This document shows positions 35,346 to 44,093 of a DNA stretch of 64,000 nt, in pieces. The position numbers were made by a program, and so were the translations under genes. The DNA is from DDH964 sp963763205 (GTDB lineage: Bacteria > Desulfobacterota > Desulfuromonadia > Desulfuromonadales > DDH964): NCBI GenBank assembly GCA_963763205.1, contig CAVXNQ010000022.1:186001-250000 (forward strand), in the 5' to 3' direction. The notes beneath the pieces are model-generated. The model was not told where the DNA came from. It did no database searches and saw only the letters and a list, made by a program, of their open reading frames with translations. Within the stretch, counting starts at the first letter, position 1. The number at the start of each line of letters is the position of its first letter.

Positions 35346-36332
35346 ATGAAAACGAAGAAAGCCCGTGAGCTGCTCGAACCCAGCGAACTGCTTGCCATGT
35401 ACCACGACATGGTGCGAATTCGCGAGTTCGAGGAGTCCTGCCCGAAACTCTACAGTCAGGGGAAGATGGGAGGGTTTCTCCATCTCTACAGCGGCCAGGA
35501 AGCGGTCGGCGTCGGTGTGGCCCACGCCATTCATCGGGAGGATTACATGGTCAGCGCCTACCGCGAGCACGGCCTGATCATCGCCAAGGGGGCCGCGCCA
35601 AAACATGTCATGGCGGAACTTTTCGGCAAGGCGACCGGAGTGAGCAAGGGGAAGGGCGGCTCGATGCACATGTTCAACGAATCGCTGCGTTTCATGGGCG
35701 GCTATGGCATCGTCGGCGGTCACCTGCCGCTGGCGGTCGGCGTCGGCTACGCGATTCTCTACCGGGAGTCCGATGAAGTGGTCGTCTGCCTCTTTGGCGA
35801 CGGCGCCACCAACCAGGGGGTGTTCCACGAGGCGATGAACATGGCGGCTCTCTACCATGTGCCGGTGGTCTTCATCTGCGAGAACAACGGCTATGGTATC
35901 GGCACCAGCGTCGAACGCGCCAGCGCCGTCGAACAGCTGTACAAGAAAAGCTGCGCCTACGAGGTTCCCGGCCAGCAGGTCGACGGCATGGACGTCCTGG
36001 CGGTTTATGAAGCCGTCCGCCTGGCCGTGCAGAAGGCCCGCGAGGGTGGCGGCCCCACCTACATCGAGGCGCGGACCTACCGCTTCCGCGGCCACTCCAT
36101 TTCCGATCCGGGGACCTATCGCAGCGAGCAGGAGAAGAAGATCTGGAAGGAGCGCGACCCGATTCCCAACTTCGCCGCCTGGCTGGTTCGCGAAGGACAT
36201 GCGACCCGGGAGGAGATCGAGACCATTGATGCCGAGGAGAGGGCAGGTATCCAGGCGGCCATCGAGTTCGCCGAACAGAGCCCGGAACCCGACCCCGATA
36301 AGTTGTGGACAGACGTCTACGCCGACGCCTAG
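35346..36332 (+). CDS. pdhA: pyruvate dehydrogenase E1 component, alpha subunit
   Basis: The 328-residue thiamine-diphosphate enzyme reads MVRIREFEESCPKLYSQGKM, FLHLYSGQEAVGVGVAHAI, YREHGLIIAKG and KGGSMHMF. The ThDP/Mg motif is GDGATNQGVFHEAMNMAALY, ending with CENN. The phosphorylation-loop-like YRFRGHSISDPGTYRSEQEK favours pyruvate dehydrogenase, though acetoin dehydrogenase E1 is very similar. With the next two genes it builds the E1-E2 core that makes acetyl-CoA. No lipoamide dehydrogenase (E3) follows, so E3 must come from elsewhere. I set the ATG at 35346 from its ribosome binding site. Confidence 0.9.
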   Translation: MKTKKARELLEPSELLAMYHDMVRIREFEESCPKLYSQGKMGGFLHLYSGQEAVGVGVAHAIHREDYMVSAYREHGLIIAKGAAPKHVMAELFGKATGVSKGKGGSMHMFNESLRFMGGYGIVGGHLPLAVGVGYAILYRESDEVVVCLFGDGATNQGVFHEAMNMAALYHVPVVFICENNGYGIGTSVERASAVEQLYKKSCAYEVPGQQVDGMDVLAVYEAVRLAVQKAREGGGPTYIEARTYRFRGHSISDPGTYRSEQEKKIWKERDPIPNFAAWLVREGHATREEIETIDAEERAGIQAAIEFAEQSPEPDPDKLWTDVYADA

Positions 36333-36429
36333 CCGCCCCTCCACAGGGTGCAGGCGTCAGGACCTTCCCTTACCCTTCACCTTTACCTGAATCCTTTTAT
36401 CTGCAAGCACCGCTTGCCCGGAGTTTTCC

Positions 36430-37401
36430 ATGGCGGAAATCACCTGCCGCGAGGCCATCAACCAGGCGCTGCACGAGGAAATGGAGCGCGATCCGTCGAT
36501 CTTCATCCTCGGCGAGGATGTCGGACTTTACGAAGGCTCCTTCAAGGTCACCCGCGGCCTGCTGGCCAAATTCGGCGAGAAGCGGGTGGTCGATACGCCG
36601 ATCTCCGAAGCCGGCATCGTCGGTTTCGCCTGCGGAGCGGCGATGGCCGGGCTGCGGCCGATCGCCGAGCTGATGACCATCAATTTCGGGATCGTGGCCA
36701 TGGACCAGATCATGAACCATGTGGCGGTCGCCCGGTACATGTTCGGCGGCCAGGTCAGGGTGCCGCTGGTGATCCGTGCGCCGGGCGGCGGCGGCAACCA
36801 ACTCGGTGCCCAGCATTCCCATTCCCTGGAGGCTCTTTTCGCCCACTGTCCCGGGCTGCGGGTGGTGCTGCCGTCGGTTCCGGCCGATGCCAAGGGCCTG
36901 CTCAAGAGCGCCATCCGCAGCGACGACCCGGTGCTGTTCATCGAGCACGAGGGGCTCTATGCGGTCAAGGGGGAAGTGCCCGATGGGGAACACCTGGTTC
37001 CTCTCGGTCGGGCAGCCATCCGGCGCGAAGGGGCTGACGTCACCCTGGTGACCCTGTCGCGGATGGTCTACATCTGCCTGGAAGCGGCCGAGCAGCTCGC
37101 CGGCCAGGGGATCGCGGCGGAGGTCATCGACCTGCGCGGGCTCAATCCCCTCGACCTGCAGACGGTCCTCGATTCGGTCCGCAAAACCCGGCGGGCGGTG
37201 ACCGTCGAGGAGTCCTGGCTCTCCTTTGGCTGGGGCGGGGAAATTGCCGCCCGGATCATGGAATCCGCCTTCGACGACCTCGACGGACCGGTGCTTCGCG
37301 TCGGCGGCGCCGACGTGCCGATGCCCTACAACAAGCATCTGGAACAGGCGGCGATCCCCGCTGCCGCGCAAGTGGTGGCCAGGGTGAGGGAACTCTTCTG
37401 A
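36430..37401 (+). CDS. pdhB: pyruvate dehydrogenase E1 component, beta subunit
   Basis: The 323-residue transketolase-like subunit reads MAEITCREAINQALHEEMER, FILGEDVGLYEGSFKVTRGL, RVVDTPISEAGIVGFACGAA, PLVIRAPGGGGNQLGAQHSH and VEESWLSFGWGGEI. It forms the alpha2beta2 E1 with the upstream subunit and supplies the Glu that activates thiamine diphosphate. It is complete, and the gap to pdhA is 97 bp. The set could also act in acetoin breakdown; Pelobacter-type bacteria have both kinds. Confidence 0.9.
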   Translation: MAEITCREAINQALHEEMERDPSIFILGEDVGLYEGSFKVTRGLLAKFGEKRVVDTPISEAGIVGFACGAAMAGLRPIAELMTINFGIVAMDQIMNHVAVARYMFGGQVRVPLVIRAPGGGGNQLGAQHSHSLEALFAHCPGLRVVLPSVPADAKGLLKSAIRSDDPVLFIEHEGLYAVKGEVPDGEHLVPLGRAAIRREGADVTLVTLSRMVYICLEAAEQLAGQGIAAEVIDLRGLNPLDLQTVLDSVRKTRRAVTVEESWLSFGWGGEIAARIMESAFDDLDGPVLRVGGADVPMPYNKHLEQAAIPAAAQVVARVRELF

Positions 37402-37463
37402 CCCGCCCGCTCCCGCAACAACGAATTCTTTACACCGTCTGAGAATGAGGAGACAAGAACGCG

Positions 37464-38840
37464 ATGGCGACTGAAATCACCATGCCGAAACTGAGCGACA
37501 CCATGGAGGAAGGGACCATCCTCAAGTGGCACGTGGCCGAAGGGGACAGGGTCTCCAGGGGCGACATCATTGCCGAGGTCGAGACGGACAAGGCGGCCAT
37601 GGAGATGGAGGCCTTCGACGACGGCGTGGTGACCGCCATCAAGGTTCCCGATGGCGAGACGGTGGCGGTCGGCACGGTGATCGCCATCCTCGATGGCGCG
37701 GCGCCGGCCAAGGGGGGAAAGGAACGCAAAGAGATGCCGGCGGCCGGGGCGAAAGAGAAGGAAACTGCCCGGCAGGAGCCTGAAGAAGTTGCCGCTTCTG
37801 CCGCGGAAAAGGAAACGGGAGGCGCCGCAGCAGGCCCGGCGCAGCAAGCGGAGCAAGAAGCCGGGGAAATGGCCGAGGCACAGGAGCCGCCGGAAGGCCA
37901 GGAAAGAAAAACGCCTGAAGCGGAGGCCCCGGAACGGTCGCGTTCTGCGGACCAGGCCGGGCGCGGGGTCCCCCCCGGCGGCCTCGTCTCCCCGGCCTCT
38001 CCGGCGGCGCGGCGTCTGGCTGAAGCCGCCGGGATCGACCTGAGCCGGGTGCGGGGAACCGGCCCCGGCGGGCGGGTGGTGGTCGCCGATGTCGAACAGG
38101 CACGGGCCGAAAAGGGGGGCGTTTCGGCGGGCGCGGTCCGGGCGGAAGAGGACGGGGAAAAGGGCGGCAAGTCGGTCAAGATCCGCCGCATCGTTGCGCG
38201 CAAGATGATCGAGGCCTGGGAGACGATCCCCCATTTCTACGTCACCGTCGCTGTCGATATGACCGACGTGATCCGGTTCCGCAAGGATCTGAAAGTCAGC
38301 ATCAACGATTTCATCGTGGCCGCCACGGCCCGCTCGCTGCGGGAGCACCCCTGGGTCAACAGCCATTTCATCGACGGCGAAGCGGTGGAGCAGGCGGCGA
38401 TCAACATCGCCATGGCCGTGGCGACCGACCGCGGCCTCTACAATCCGGTGCTGAAGGATTGTGCGGAGCGGGACCTGCGCGACATCAGCCGCAGCAGTCT
38501 GGAACTGGCCGAACGGGCCCACCAGGGGAAGCTTTCCCAAAAGGACATGCAGGACGGCACCTTCACCATCTCCAACATGGGGATGCTCGGGGTCGAATCG
38601 TTCAGCGCCATCATCACCCCGCCGCAGGTGGCGGTGCTGGCGGTCGGCACCGCCCGGGGCGAACTGGTGGTCGACGAGCATGGCGAGTCGACCATTGCTC
38701 CGATCCTGCGCCTGACCCTCTCGGCCGACCACCGGGCCCTCGACGGCGCCGATGCCGCCGAGTTCCTGGCGACCCTGAAAAGCTACCTCGAAGCGCCAGT
38801 GGTACTCATCGCCGGCGACAATCCAAGGGAGTCGAAATAA
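37464..38840 (+). CDS. pdhC: dihydrolipoamide acyltransferase (E2) of the pyruvate dehydrogenase complex
   Basis: The 458-residue protein has one lipoyl domain at residues 1-80 (lipoyl Lys in EVETDKAAMEMEAFDDG), then an Ala/Glu/Pro-rich linker at about 85-165. The E1/E3-binding domain (residues about 170-210) reads SPAARRLAEAAGIDLSRVRG, then TGPGGRVVVADVE. The catalytic domain ends with LSADHRALDGADAAEFLATL, which contains the active-site His. It transfers acetyl groups to CoA. The single lipoyl domain is short for a Gram-negative E2 and is usual in the Gram-positive/mitochondrial type. The Lon-like gene begins 3 bp after its stop. Confidence 0.9.
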   Translation: MATEITMPKLSDTMEEGTILKWHVAEGDRVSRGDIIAEVETDKAAMEMEAFDDGVVTAIKVPDGETVAVGTVIAILDGAAPAKGGKERKEMPAAGAKEKETARQEPEEVAASAAEKETGGAAAGPAQQAEQEAGEMAEAQEPPEGQERKTPEAEAPERSRSADQAGRGVPPGGLVSPASPAARRLAEAAGIDLSRVRGTGPGGRVVVADVEQARAEKGGVSAGAVRAEEDGEKGGKSVKIRRIVARKMIEAWETIPHFYVTVAVDMTDVIRFRKDLKVSINDFIVAATARSLREHPWVNSHFIDGEAVEQAAINIAMAVATDRGLYNPVLKDCAERDLRDISRSSLELAERAHQGKLSQKDMQDGTFTISNMGMLGVESFSAIITPPQVAVLAVGTARGELVVDEHGESTIAPILRLTLSADHRALDGADAAEFLATLKSYLEAPVVLIAGDNPRESK

Positions 38841-38843
38841 CGC

Positions 38844-41252
38844 ATGAATGACAACTGCCGCATTCCCCCCGAAGAGTTGACCTGGCACTGCGACCCGGCC
38901 CAGTTCGAGTTCGAGACCACCGCCAGCCTGCAATGCCTGGAGGGGACCATCGGCCAGGACCGGGCGGTGACCGCCATCGAGTTCGGCCTCTCCTTCAAGA
39001 ACGACAATTTCAACATCTTCGTCCTCGGCGAGCCAGGCACCGGTCGCAGTTCGACGATTCGGAAACTGGTGCGGGGACGGGCCGGGGCTGAGCCGATCCC
39101 GGATGACTGGTGTTACCTCCATTCCTTCGACGATGCCAGCCGGCCGCGCTCGCTGCGGCTTCCTCCCGGCCGCGGTCGTGAGCTGCAGAAGGACGTCGAG
39201 CATCTTGTCAGCCGGTTGGCGGAGGAGATACCCAAGATCTTCGAAAGTAAGGACTACGAGCAGCAGAAGGGGCGCATCACCGGCGAATACCAGGAGAAAA
39301 ACCGGGAGCTGTTCCAGCGCCTGGAACAGCATGCGAACAGCGAAGGCTTTCTGCTCCAGCGCAGCGTCAGTGGCCTGGTGCTGGTCCCGACCCGCAACGG
39401 CGAGCCGGTGTCGCAGCAGGAGTACGAGGAACTCCCCGAGGAGGAACGCAAATCCCTCGACCAGAAGGGGGAAGCTCTCCAGGAGCGGCTCAACGAGGTG
39501 CTGCGCAAGGCTCGCGACCGGGAAAAGGAGATGCGCGAGGCGATCGCCAAGATGGAGAAGGAGGTGATGCTCTTCGCCATCGGCCATCTCTTTGACGACC
39601 TCGAGGAAAAATACGCCGACTTCAGCCCCGTGCTTGAGCATTTCGCCGCCTGCAAGAAGGACCTGGTGGAACGCATCGAGGAGTTTCGCCCCAACCAGGG
39701 ACCGCAGATTGCCATCCCGGGGCTGCGCAGCGCCAGCCAGGAACCCTCCTTCGAGCGCTACCTGGTCAATCTCTTCGTCGACAACAGCGATCTCAAGGGC
39801 GCCCCGGTCATCTACGAGGCCAACCCGACCTACTTCAACCTCTTCGGACGCATCGAACACATCATCCAGATGGGGAACGCTTCCACCAACTTCACCATGA
39901 TCAAACCCGGCGCCCTGCACCGGGCGATCGGCGGCTACCTGATCCTCGACTGCCGCGAGGTGCTGATCAATCTCTTCTCCTACGAGGCCCTCAAACGCTG
40001 CATCCGCAACCACGAGATCAAGATCGAGGACATGGCTGAGCAGTTCCGGCTGCTGGCGACCGTCTCCCTGAAACCCGAGCCGATCCCCCTGGACTGCAAG
40101 ATCGTCCTCATCGGCACCCCGCTTCTTTACTACCTCCTCTACCAGTACGACCAGGATTTCCGCAAATACTTCAAGGTCAAGGCCGATTTCGACCGGATGA
40201 TGAAGAACACTTGGGAGAACGTGCAGGAATATGCCCGCTTTATCGCCTCCAAGTGCCAGGAGGAGAAAATCCTCCCCTTCGACCGTGCGGGGGTGGCAAG
40301 GGTGGTGGAATATTCGGTGCGCCTGATCGAGGACAAGCAGAAGCTCTCCTCGCGCTTTCTGGATATCGCCGATCTGCTGCGGGAGGCGGCGTTCTATGCC
40401 AGCCGGGAAGCGCGCGACCGAGTCTGTGCCGAGCACGTCGAGCTGGCCATCGAGGCCAGGGTCTACCGCTCCAACAAGGTCGAGGAACGGATCCAGGAAC
40501 TGCTCGAGGAGGGGACACTGCTGGTCGATACCGAGGGTGCGGTGGTCGGCCAGGTCAACGGCCTGTCGGTCTACCTGATGGGCGACTACTCTTTCGGCAA
40601 ACCGTCGCGGGTGACGGTGCGTACCTACCTCGGCAAGGGCGGGGTGGTCAATATCGAGCGGGAGGCCAAGCTCTCCGGCCCGATTCACGACAAGGGGGTG
40701 CTGATCCTCACCGGCTTCCTCGGCGACCGCTTCGCCCAGGACAAACCGCTGGCGCTGGCGGCCTCGATCTGCTTCGAGCAATCCTACGGCGGCGTCGAAG
40801 GGGACAGTGCCTCCTCGGCCGAGCTCTATGCCCTCCTCTCGTCCCTCTCCGGAGTGCCGCTGCGCCAGGGGATCGCCGTTACCGGTTCGGTCAACCAGCG
40901 CGGCCAGGTCCAGCCGATCGGCGGGGTCAACGAGAAGATCGAGGGCTTCTTCACCCTCTGTAAGGTGCGGGGGCTGAACGGCGAGCAGGGGGTGGTGATC
41001 CCGATCCAGAACGTGCGCAACCTGATGCTCAAGGCCGAGGTGCGTGAGGCGGTCGCCGCCGGCCAGTTCCATGTCTGGGCGGTCGGGACGATCGACGAGG
41101 GGATCGAAATCCTGACCGGCGTCCCGGCCGGGAAACGCACAGAAGACGGTACCTGGCCCGAAGATTCGGTCAACTTCCTGGTTGATGCCCGGTTGCAGCA
41201 GCTGGCCGAAGCGGTGAAAAACTTTGCACCAACCAGGGAAAACGGCAAATAG
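38844..41252 (+). CDS. Lon-like ATP-dependent protease (AAA_32-Lon_C type)
   Basis: The 802-residue protein has an AAA_32-type domain whose P-loop is VLGEPGTGRSSTIRKL. The usual Walker Lys is an Arg, as I recall for this family. A helical insertion follows, and then a Lon proteolytic domain with the catalytic Ser in EGDSASSAELYALLSS and Lys in PIGGVNEKIEGFF, so the Ser-Lys dyad is intact. The start codon lies 3 bp after the pdhC stop, so it is probably in the same transcript. These proteases are cytoplasmic and poorly characterised. A link to turnover of the dehydrogenase complex is suggested only by the tight spacing. Confidence 0.9.
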   Translation: MNDNCRIPPEELTWHCDPAQFEFETTASLQCLEGTIGQDRAVTAIEFGLSFKNDNFNIFVLGEPGTGRSSTIRKLVRGRAGAEPIPDDWCYLHSFDDASRPRSLRLPPGRGRELQKDVEHLVSRLAEEIPKIFESKDYEQQKGRITGEYQEKNRELFQRLEQHANSEGFLLQRSVSGLVLVPTRNGEPVSQQEYEELPEEERKSLDQKGEALQERLNEVLRKARDREKEMREAIAKMEKEVMLFAIGHLFDDLEEKYADFSPVLEHFAACKKDLVERIEEFRPNQGPQIAIPGLRSASQEPSFERYLVNLFVDNSDLKGAPVIYEANPTYFNLFGRIEHIIQMGNASTNFTMIKPGALHRAIGGYLILDCREVLINLFSYEALKRCIRNHEIKIEDMAEQFRLLATVSLKPEPIPLDCKIVLIGTPLLYYLLYQYDQDFRKYFKVKADFDRMMKNTWENVQEYARFIASKCQEEKILPFDRAGVARVVEYSVRLIEDKQKLSSRFLDIADLLREAAFYASREARDRVCAEHVELAIEARVYRSNKVEERIQELLEEGTLLVDTEGAVVGQVNGLSVYLMGDYSFGKPSRVTVRTYLGKGGVVNIEREAKLSGPIHDKGVLILTGFLGDRFAQDKPLALAASICFEQSYGGVEGDSASSAELYALLSSLSGVPLRQGIAVTGSVNQRGQVQPIGGVNEKIEGFFTLCKVRGLNGEQGVVIPIQNVRNLMLKAEVREAVAAGQFHVWAVGTIDEGIEILTGVPAGKRTEDGTWPEDSVNFLVDARLQQLAEAVKNFAPTRENGK

Positions 41253-41315
41253 CTGTCGTCGAGTCGAGCGGCCGCTGACCTTCTTGCCTTCCCCCAGCGA
41301 TTGTGGTCAAATATC

Positions 41316-41340
41316 TCCGGCGCACCCAGCGCCGGATTTT
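41316..41340 (+). terminator. terminator of the pdhABC-lon operon
   Basis: TCCGGCGC-ACCCA-GCGCCGGA is a perfect 8-bp stem followed by TTTT. It lies between the Lon-like gene and the histidine kinase. Confidence 0.8.
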
Positions 41341-41361
41341 CTATCGGGGGAGGTTTTTGTC

Positions 41362-42501
41362 ATGTCGCCTGGGTCAACAGCCGGCGCCGATCGGCCCACC
41401 GCTGCCGAGCTGCAGCGCCATGCCGATTATTTTGCCGACGGCTTCATCACCCGCCATCTCCTTGATGCGATTCCGACCGTCCTGCTGATCCTCAACCGCC
41501 AGCGCCAGATCGTTTACGCCAACCGTCCCCTGATCGAATTGACCGGCGTCAGCGACGCCTCCGCCCTGAGCGGCCGGCGTCCCGGTGAGGCGCTGCACTG
41601 CATACATTCCCGGAAGTCCGGGGGCTGCGGCAGCGCCGAGCCCTGCCAGACCTGCGGTGTCCTCGGCGCCACCCTGGCCAGCTTCGAGGGTTCCCCGGCC
41701 GAGCGGGAGTGCCGCATTACCCGCCACCGGGAGGGGCAAGTCGAGGCCCTCGACCTGCGGATCTGGGCCACGCCGCTGGAATACGCGGCGGAATCCTTCA
41801 CCATCTTCTCCATCGCCGATATCAGCCATGAAAAACGCCGCCAGGCCCTTGAGCGGCTCTTTTTCCACGACATCCTCAACCTCGCCGGCGGCATCCGCGG
41901 GTTTTCCGAACTTCTCCTCGACCCATCCGGGGTGGAGGACACGGCTCCCCTTCTCGGCCATGTCCGGCAGGCAGCGGAGCGAATCATCGACGAAATCCAG
42001 GCCCAGAGAACCCTGATGGCAGCCGAGAACCAGGATCTGCAACCCCGCCCCGAGGTGGTGGCGGCCGCCGCCCTGCTGGAACAGGTTTGTACGATCTATC
42101 GTTTCCATGAGGTCTGCCGGGACCGCGAACTGCGTCTCGACACGCAGGAGGAGGGGGGCATCCTCTCCAGCGACGCCACGCTTCTCGGCCGCGTTTTGGG
42201 GAACATGGTGAAGAACGCCCTCGAGGCCACGCCGCGGGGGAGAGTCGTCACCGTCGGCAGTCGAAGGGTCGAGGACGAGATCGAGTTCTGGGTTCACAAC
42301 CCGGGGACGATTGCCGAGCCGGTCCGCCTGCAGATCTTCCAGCGCTCCTTTTCCACCCGGGGCGCCGGTCGAGGCCTGGGGACCTACAGCATGCGCCTGC
42401 TCTGCGAGGACTACCTCGGCGGGCGGATCGGTTTCACCTCCACGGCGGACCAGGGAACGAGATTTTTCGTCCGATTCCCGCGTCAGTGGCAGGGGCGCTG
42501 A
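41362..42501 (+). CDS. PAS-domain sensor histidine kinase with a Cys-rich insertion
   Basis: The 379-residue soluble kinase has a PAS domain at about 30-150 (DAIPTVLLILNRQRQIVYAN) that contains HCIHSRKSGGCGSAEPCQTCG, a Cys-rich insertion I know from deltaproteobacterial kinases. It may bind a metal, haem or Fe-S centre. The phospho-acceptor His lies in FFHDILNLAGGIRGFSELL, and the ATPase domain has GNMVKNALEATPRG (N-box) and RGAGRGLGTYSM (G-box). No membrane helix is present. No response regulator is next to it. GGGGGAGG precedes the ATG. Confidence 0.85.
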   Translation: MSPGSTAGADRPTAAELQRHADYFADGFITRHLLDAIPTVLLILNRQRQIVYANRPLIELTGVSDASALSGRRPGEALHCIHSRKSGGCGSAEPCQTCGVLGATLASFEGSPAERECRITRHREGQVEALDLRIWATPLEYAAESFTIFSIADISHEKRRQALERLFFHDILNLAGGIRGFSELLLDPSGVEDTAPLLGHVRQAAERIIDEIQAQRTLMAAENQDLQPRPEVVAAAALLEQVCTIYRFHEVCRDRELRLDTQEEGGILSSDATLLGRVLGNMVKNALEATPRGRVVTVGSRRVEDEIEFWVHNPGTIAEPVRLQIFQRSFSTRGAGRGLGTYSMRLLCEDYLGGRIGFTSTADQGTRFFVRFPRQWQGR

Positions 42502-42508
42502 CGACTTC

Positions 42509-42655
42509 TCAACGCTTCGCTGGCTTTCCCTTCGGCTTGATCTTTTTCGGTTTGCAGGCGTGGTCCTTCTTGGCAGTAACCGCACCGCATTTCTCGCAGC
42601 GGTAGTTCCCTGGCTTGGCTTCGTTCTCCGCTTTTCCCTTCAGACACTTGCCCAT
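42509..42655 (-). CDS. 48-aa zinc-ribbon protein
   Basis: This small basic protein begins MGKCLKGKAENEAKPGNYRC and has CEKCGAVTAKKDHAC, two Cys pairs that could hold one zinc, and a Lys/Pro-rich tail. AAAGGAG stands 5 nt before the ATG at 42655, which supports real expression. Similar tiny rubredoxin-like or zinc-ribbon proteins occur in Geobacter relatives, as far as I recall. Function unknown. It converges on the histidine kinase, ending 8 bp from it. Confidence 0.7.
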   Translation of the reverse strand: MGKCLKGKAENEAKPGNYRCEKCGAVTAKKDHACKPKKIKPKGKPAKR

Positions 42656-43038
42656 GACTCTCCTTTTTCGGGAACCGCAGGTTCCTTACTGCTGGCGAGT
42701 TCCACCGCAATGATGGGCTCCCGAGCCCGTTTGGCTATGCATGGGGTCGACGGAATGTTTTCTCTCCCCCGCTGCCGCAGGCGGGCTTTGTCAGGTCATT
42801 GACGAGGCGGTGGCAACGCGGATGGCCCCGGCCGTGTCCATGCATTTCCAGCCAAACGCGAGTCCTTCGGGCGACGATCCTGCTTTGCTCCATTTTAGCT
42901 TATCCTGATCGGTTCCGCCTGCCGGGACCGCCGCTTGACAGGGGCAAATCTCCGGGCCTAGATTAAAATTGTGTGGAGACAAAAATTTCCGGAATTTTGC
43001 CTTCGCCGCGGCGGCGAGGGCGGGAAAGGAGCAGGAAT
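42656..43038. other. 383-bp region without a convincing gene
   Basis: Open frames here lack family features and good start sites. The region separates the zinc-ribbon gene from the ferritin-like gene and should contain promoters for both. AAAGGAG precedes the latter. Confidence 0.3.
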
Positions 43039-43548
43039 ATGACCGTTTTCGAACTGGCACGCTCGGTGGAAGTGCGTGGTGAGGAAATTTTTCGCCGCCT
43101 GGCCGGTCAGACCGACAACCCCGGGGTGCAGCGGATATTCAATGCCGTTGCCGCCGACGAGAAGGAACTGGCCGAAAAAATCGCTGAACTGAGTTCCCGG
43201 GTCGGAGCGGCGGGCCGCCGGGAGTCGGAAATGCTGGAAGCTTTGAACAGCGAGGCATCTGCACTGACCCAAGGGTTGGCAAACGCACACGCCACGAGTG
43301 ACGTCGAGGCATTTGAACTCGCCGCCGACTATGAAGAACAGGTCTGTCAACTCTTCCGCAAGGCTGCAGTCGCGGAGGGGAATTCGCAGATCGGTTCGCT
43401 GCTGAGCCAAGTCGGTGCCTGGGAGTGTCGCGAGGCCGAAGATCTGCGCAAAACCCATGACTTCATCAATGCGCCCAATGAATTTCTGGCTTGGGGAGAA
43501 TTCAGCAACCTTGACGAATTCCACAACTTCGGCCGTGACGTCGGTTGA
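43039..43548 (+). CDS. ferritin-like/rubrerythrin-type diiron protein
   Basis: The 169-residue helical protein has the ferritin-like pattern. FELARSVEVRGEEIFRRLAG supplies the first helix Glu and FNAVAADEKELAEKIAELSS the E-x-x-H-like pair, in which a Lys/Glu replaces the usual His. The later helices contain YEEQVCQLFRKAAVAEGNSQ and WECREAEDLRKTHDF. A rubredoxin domain is absent. Such proteins store iron or reduce peroxide in anaerobes. Because one canonical His ligand seems absent, activity is uncertain. Confidence 0.65.
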   Translation: MTVFELARSVEVRGEEIFRRLAGQTDNPGVQRIFNAVAADEKELAEKIAELSSRVGAAGRRESEMLEALNSEASALTQGLANAHATSDVEAFELAADYEEQVCQLFRKAAVAEGNSQIGSLLSQVGAWECREAEDLRKTHDFINAPNEFLAWGEFSNLDEFHNFGRDVG

Positions 43549-43677
43549 GCCGATGGCACTCCGGCTCCCCAGGGCGTTTTTCCCGGTGCCCTTTTGCCGG
43601 GTGATTAAAAAACGATAATGATGTGATATACTGTTGGTAACAAGAGGATCGACTCAGGGGACAAGGAGGCGGCCGTG

Positions 43678-43851
43678 ATGGGGAAATTTCAGGCTGAAAC
43701 GATGCGGGAGCGGTTCCATGACCTGGCAGCGGGGTCTTGGGTTCTGGTGTTGCTGTTGGTGGCAGGATTTGTGGCGGTGGTAACGGCTATTCTCGTGGCG
43801 TGGCCCGCCGTCGCTTATCTGGCGAGCCGCTTTTTCGGCGGTGGTGGCTGA
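43678..43851 (+). CDS. 57-aa single-helix membrane protein
   Basis: The ATG at 43678 (GACAAGGAGGCGGCCGTG upstream) opens 57 codons: a short amphipathic start (GKFQAETMRERFHDLAAG), then one long hydrophobic helix (SWVLVLLLVAGFVAVVTAIL), and a Gly-rich end. A good Shine-Dalgarno, a downstream terminator and isolation suggest a real small gene. The function is unknown; small inner-membrane stress or toxin-like peptides look like this. Confidence 0.55.
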   Translation: MGKFQAETMRERFHDLAAGSWVLVLLLVAGFVAVVTAILVAWPAVAYLASRFFGGGG

Positions 43852-43985
43852 GGGCCAGCGTTCCAGAATTTTACCATACCGTTTTTCTCCGGAGGCTGAA
43901 AGGGGTATGTGCGGGAGGGCGTAGCTGGCAAGGAGACAACGGTTCCTGGTCAATCGAGATGGTTGTAAGGTCGTAATGTGGCATT

Positions 43986-44030
43986 GCAAGGGGCCGGCTG
44001 GGAGAATTGATTTCCGGCAGGCCCCTTTTT
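43986..44030 (+). terminator. terminator downstream of the 57-aa gene
   Basis: AAGGGGCC / GGCCCCTT with inner pairs (GGCTGG..CCGGCA) and five T. It is the only clear terminator after 43678. Confidence 0.65.
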
Positions 44031-44093
44031 GCAATCGAAGGGTAAGGTGGGGTCCCGGTCTGGCCCGAAGAGAAGCGAAGAGGCGGGAACCGG

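Noticed and set aside
35346..38840. Annotation as an acetoin dehydrogenase (acoABC)
   Set aside because: Possible, but the E1alpha phosphorylation-loop-like sequence looks like pyruvate dehydrogenase and no acetoin regulator or acoX lies nearby. Kept as an alternative only.
37326..41072. A 1248-codon open frame antisense to pdhC and the Lon-like gene
   Set aside because: It mirrors GC-rich codon bias of the sense genes, has no ribosome binding site at its start, and shows low-complexity Asp/Gly/His/Leu composition with no domain.
43039..43548. True rubrerythrin
   Set aside because: There is no rubredoxin-like C-terminal domain and one of the usual His ligands is not visible, so only the ferritin-like fold is claimed.
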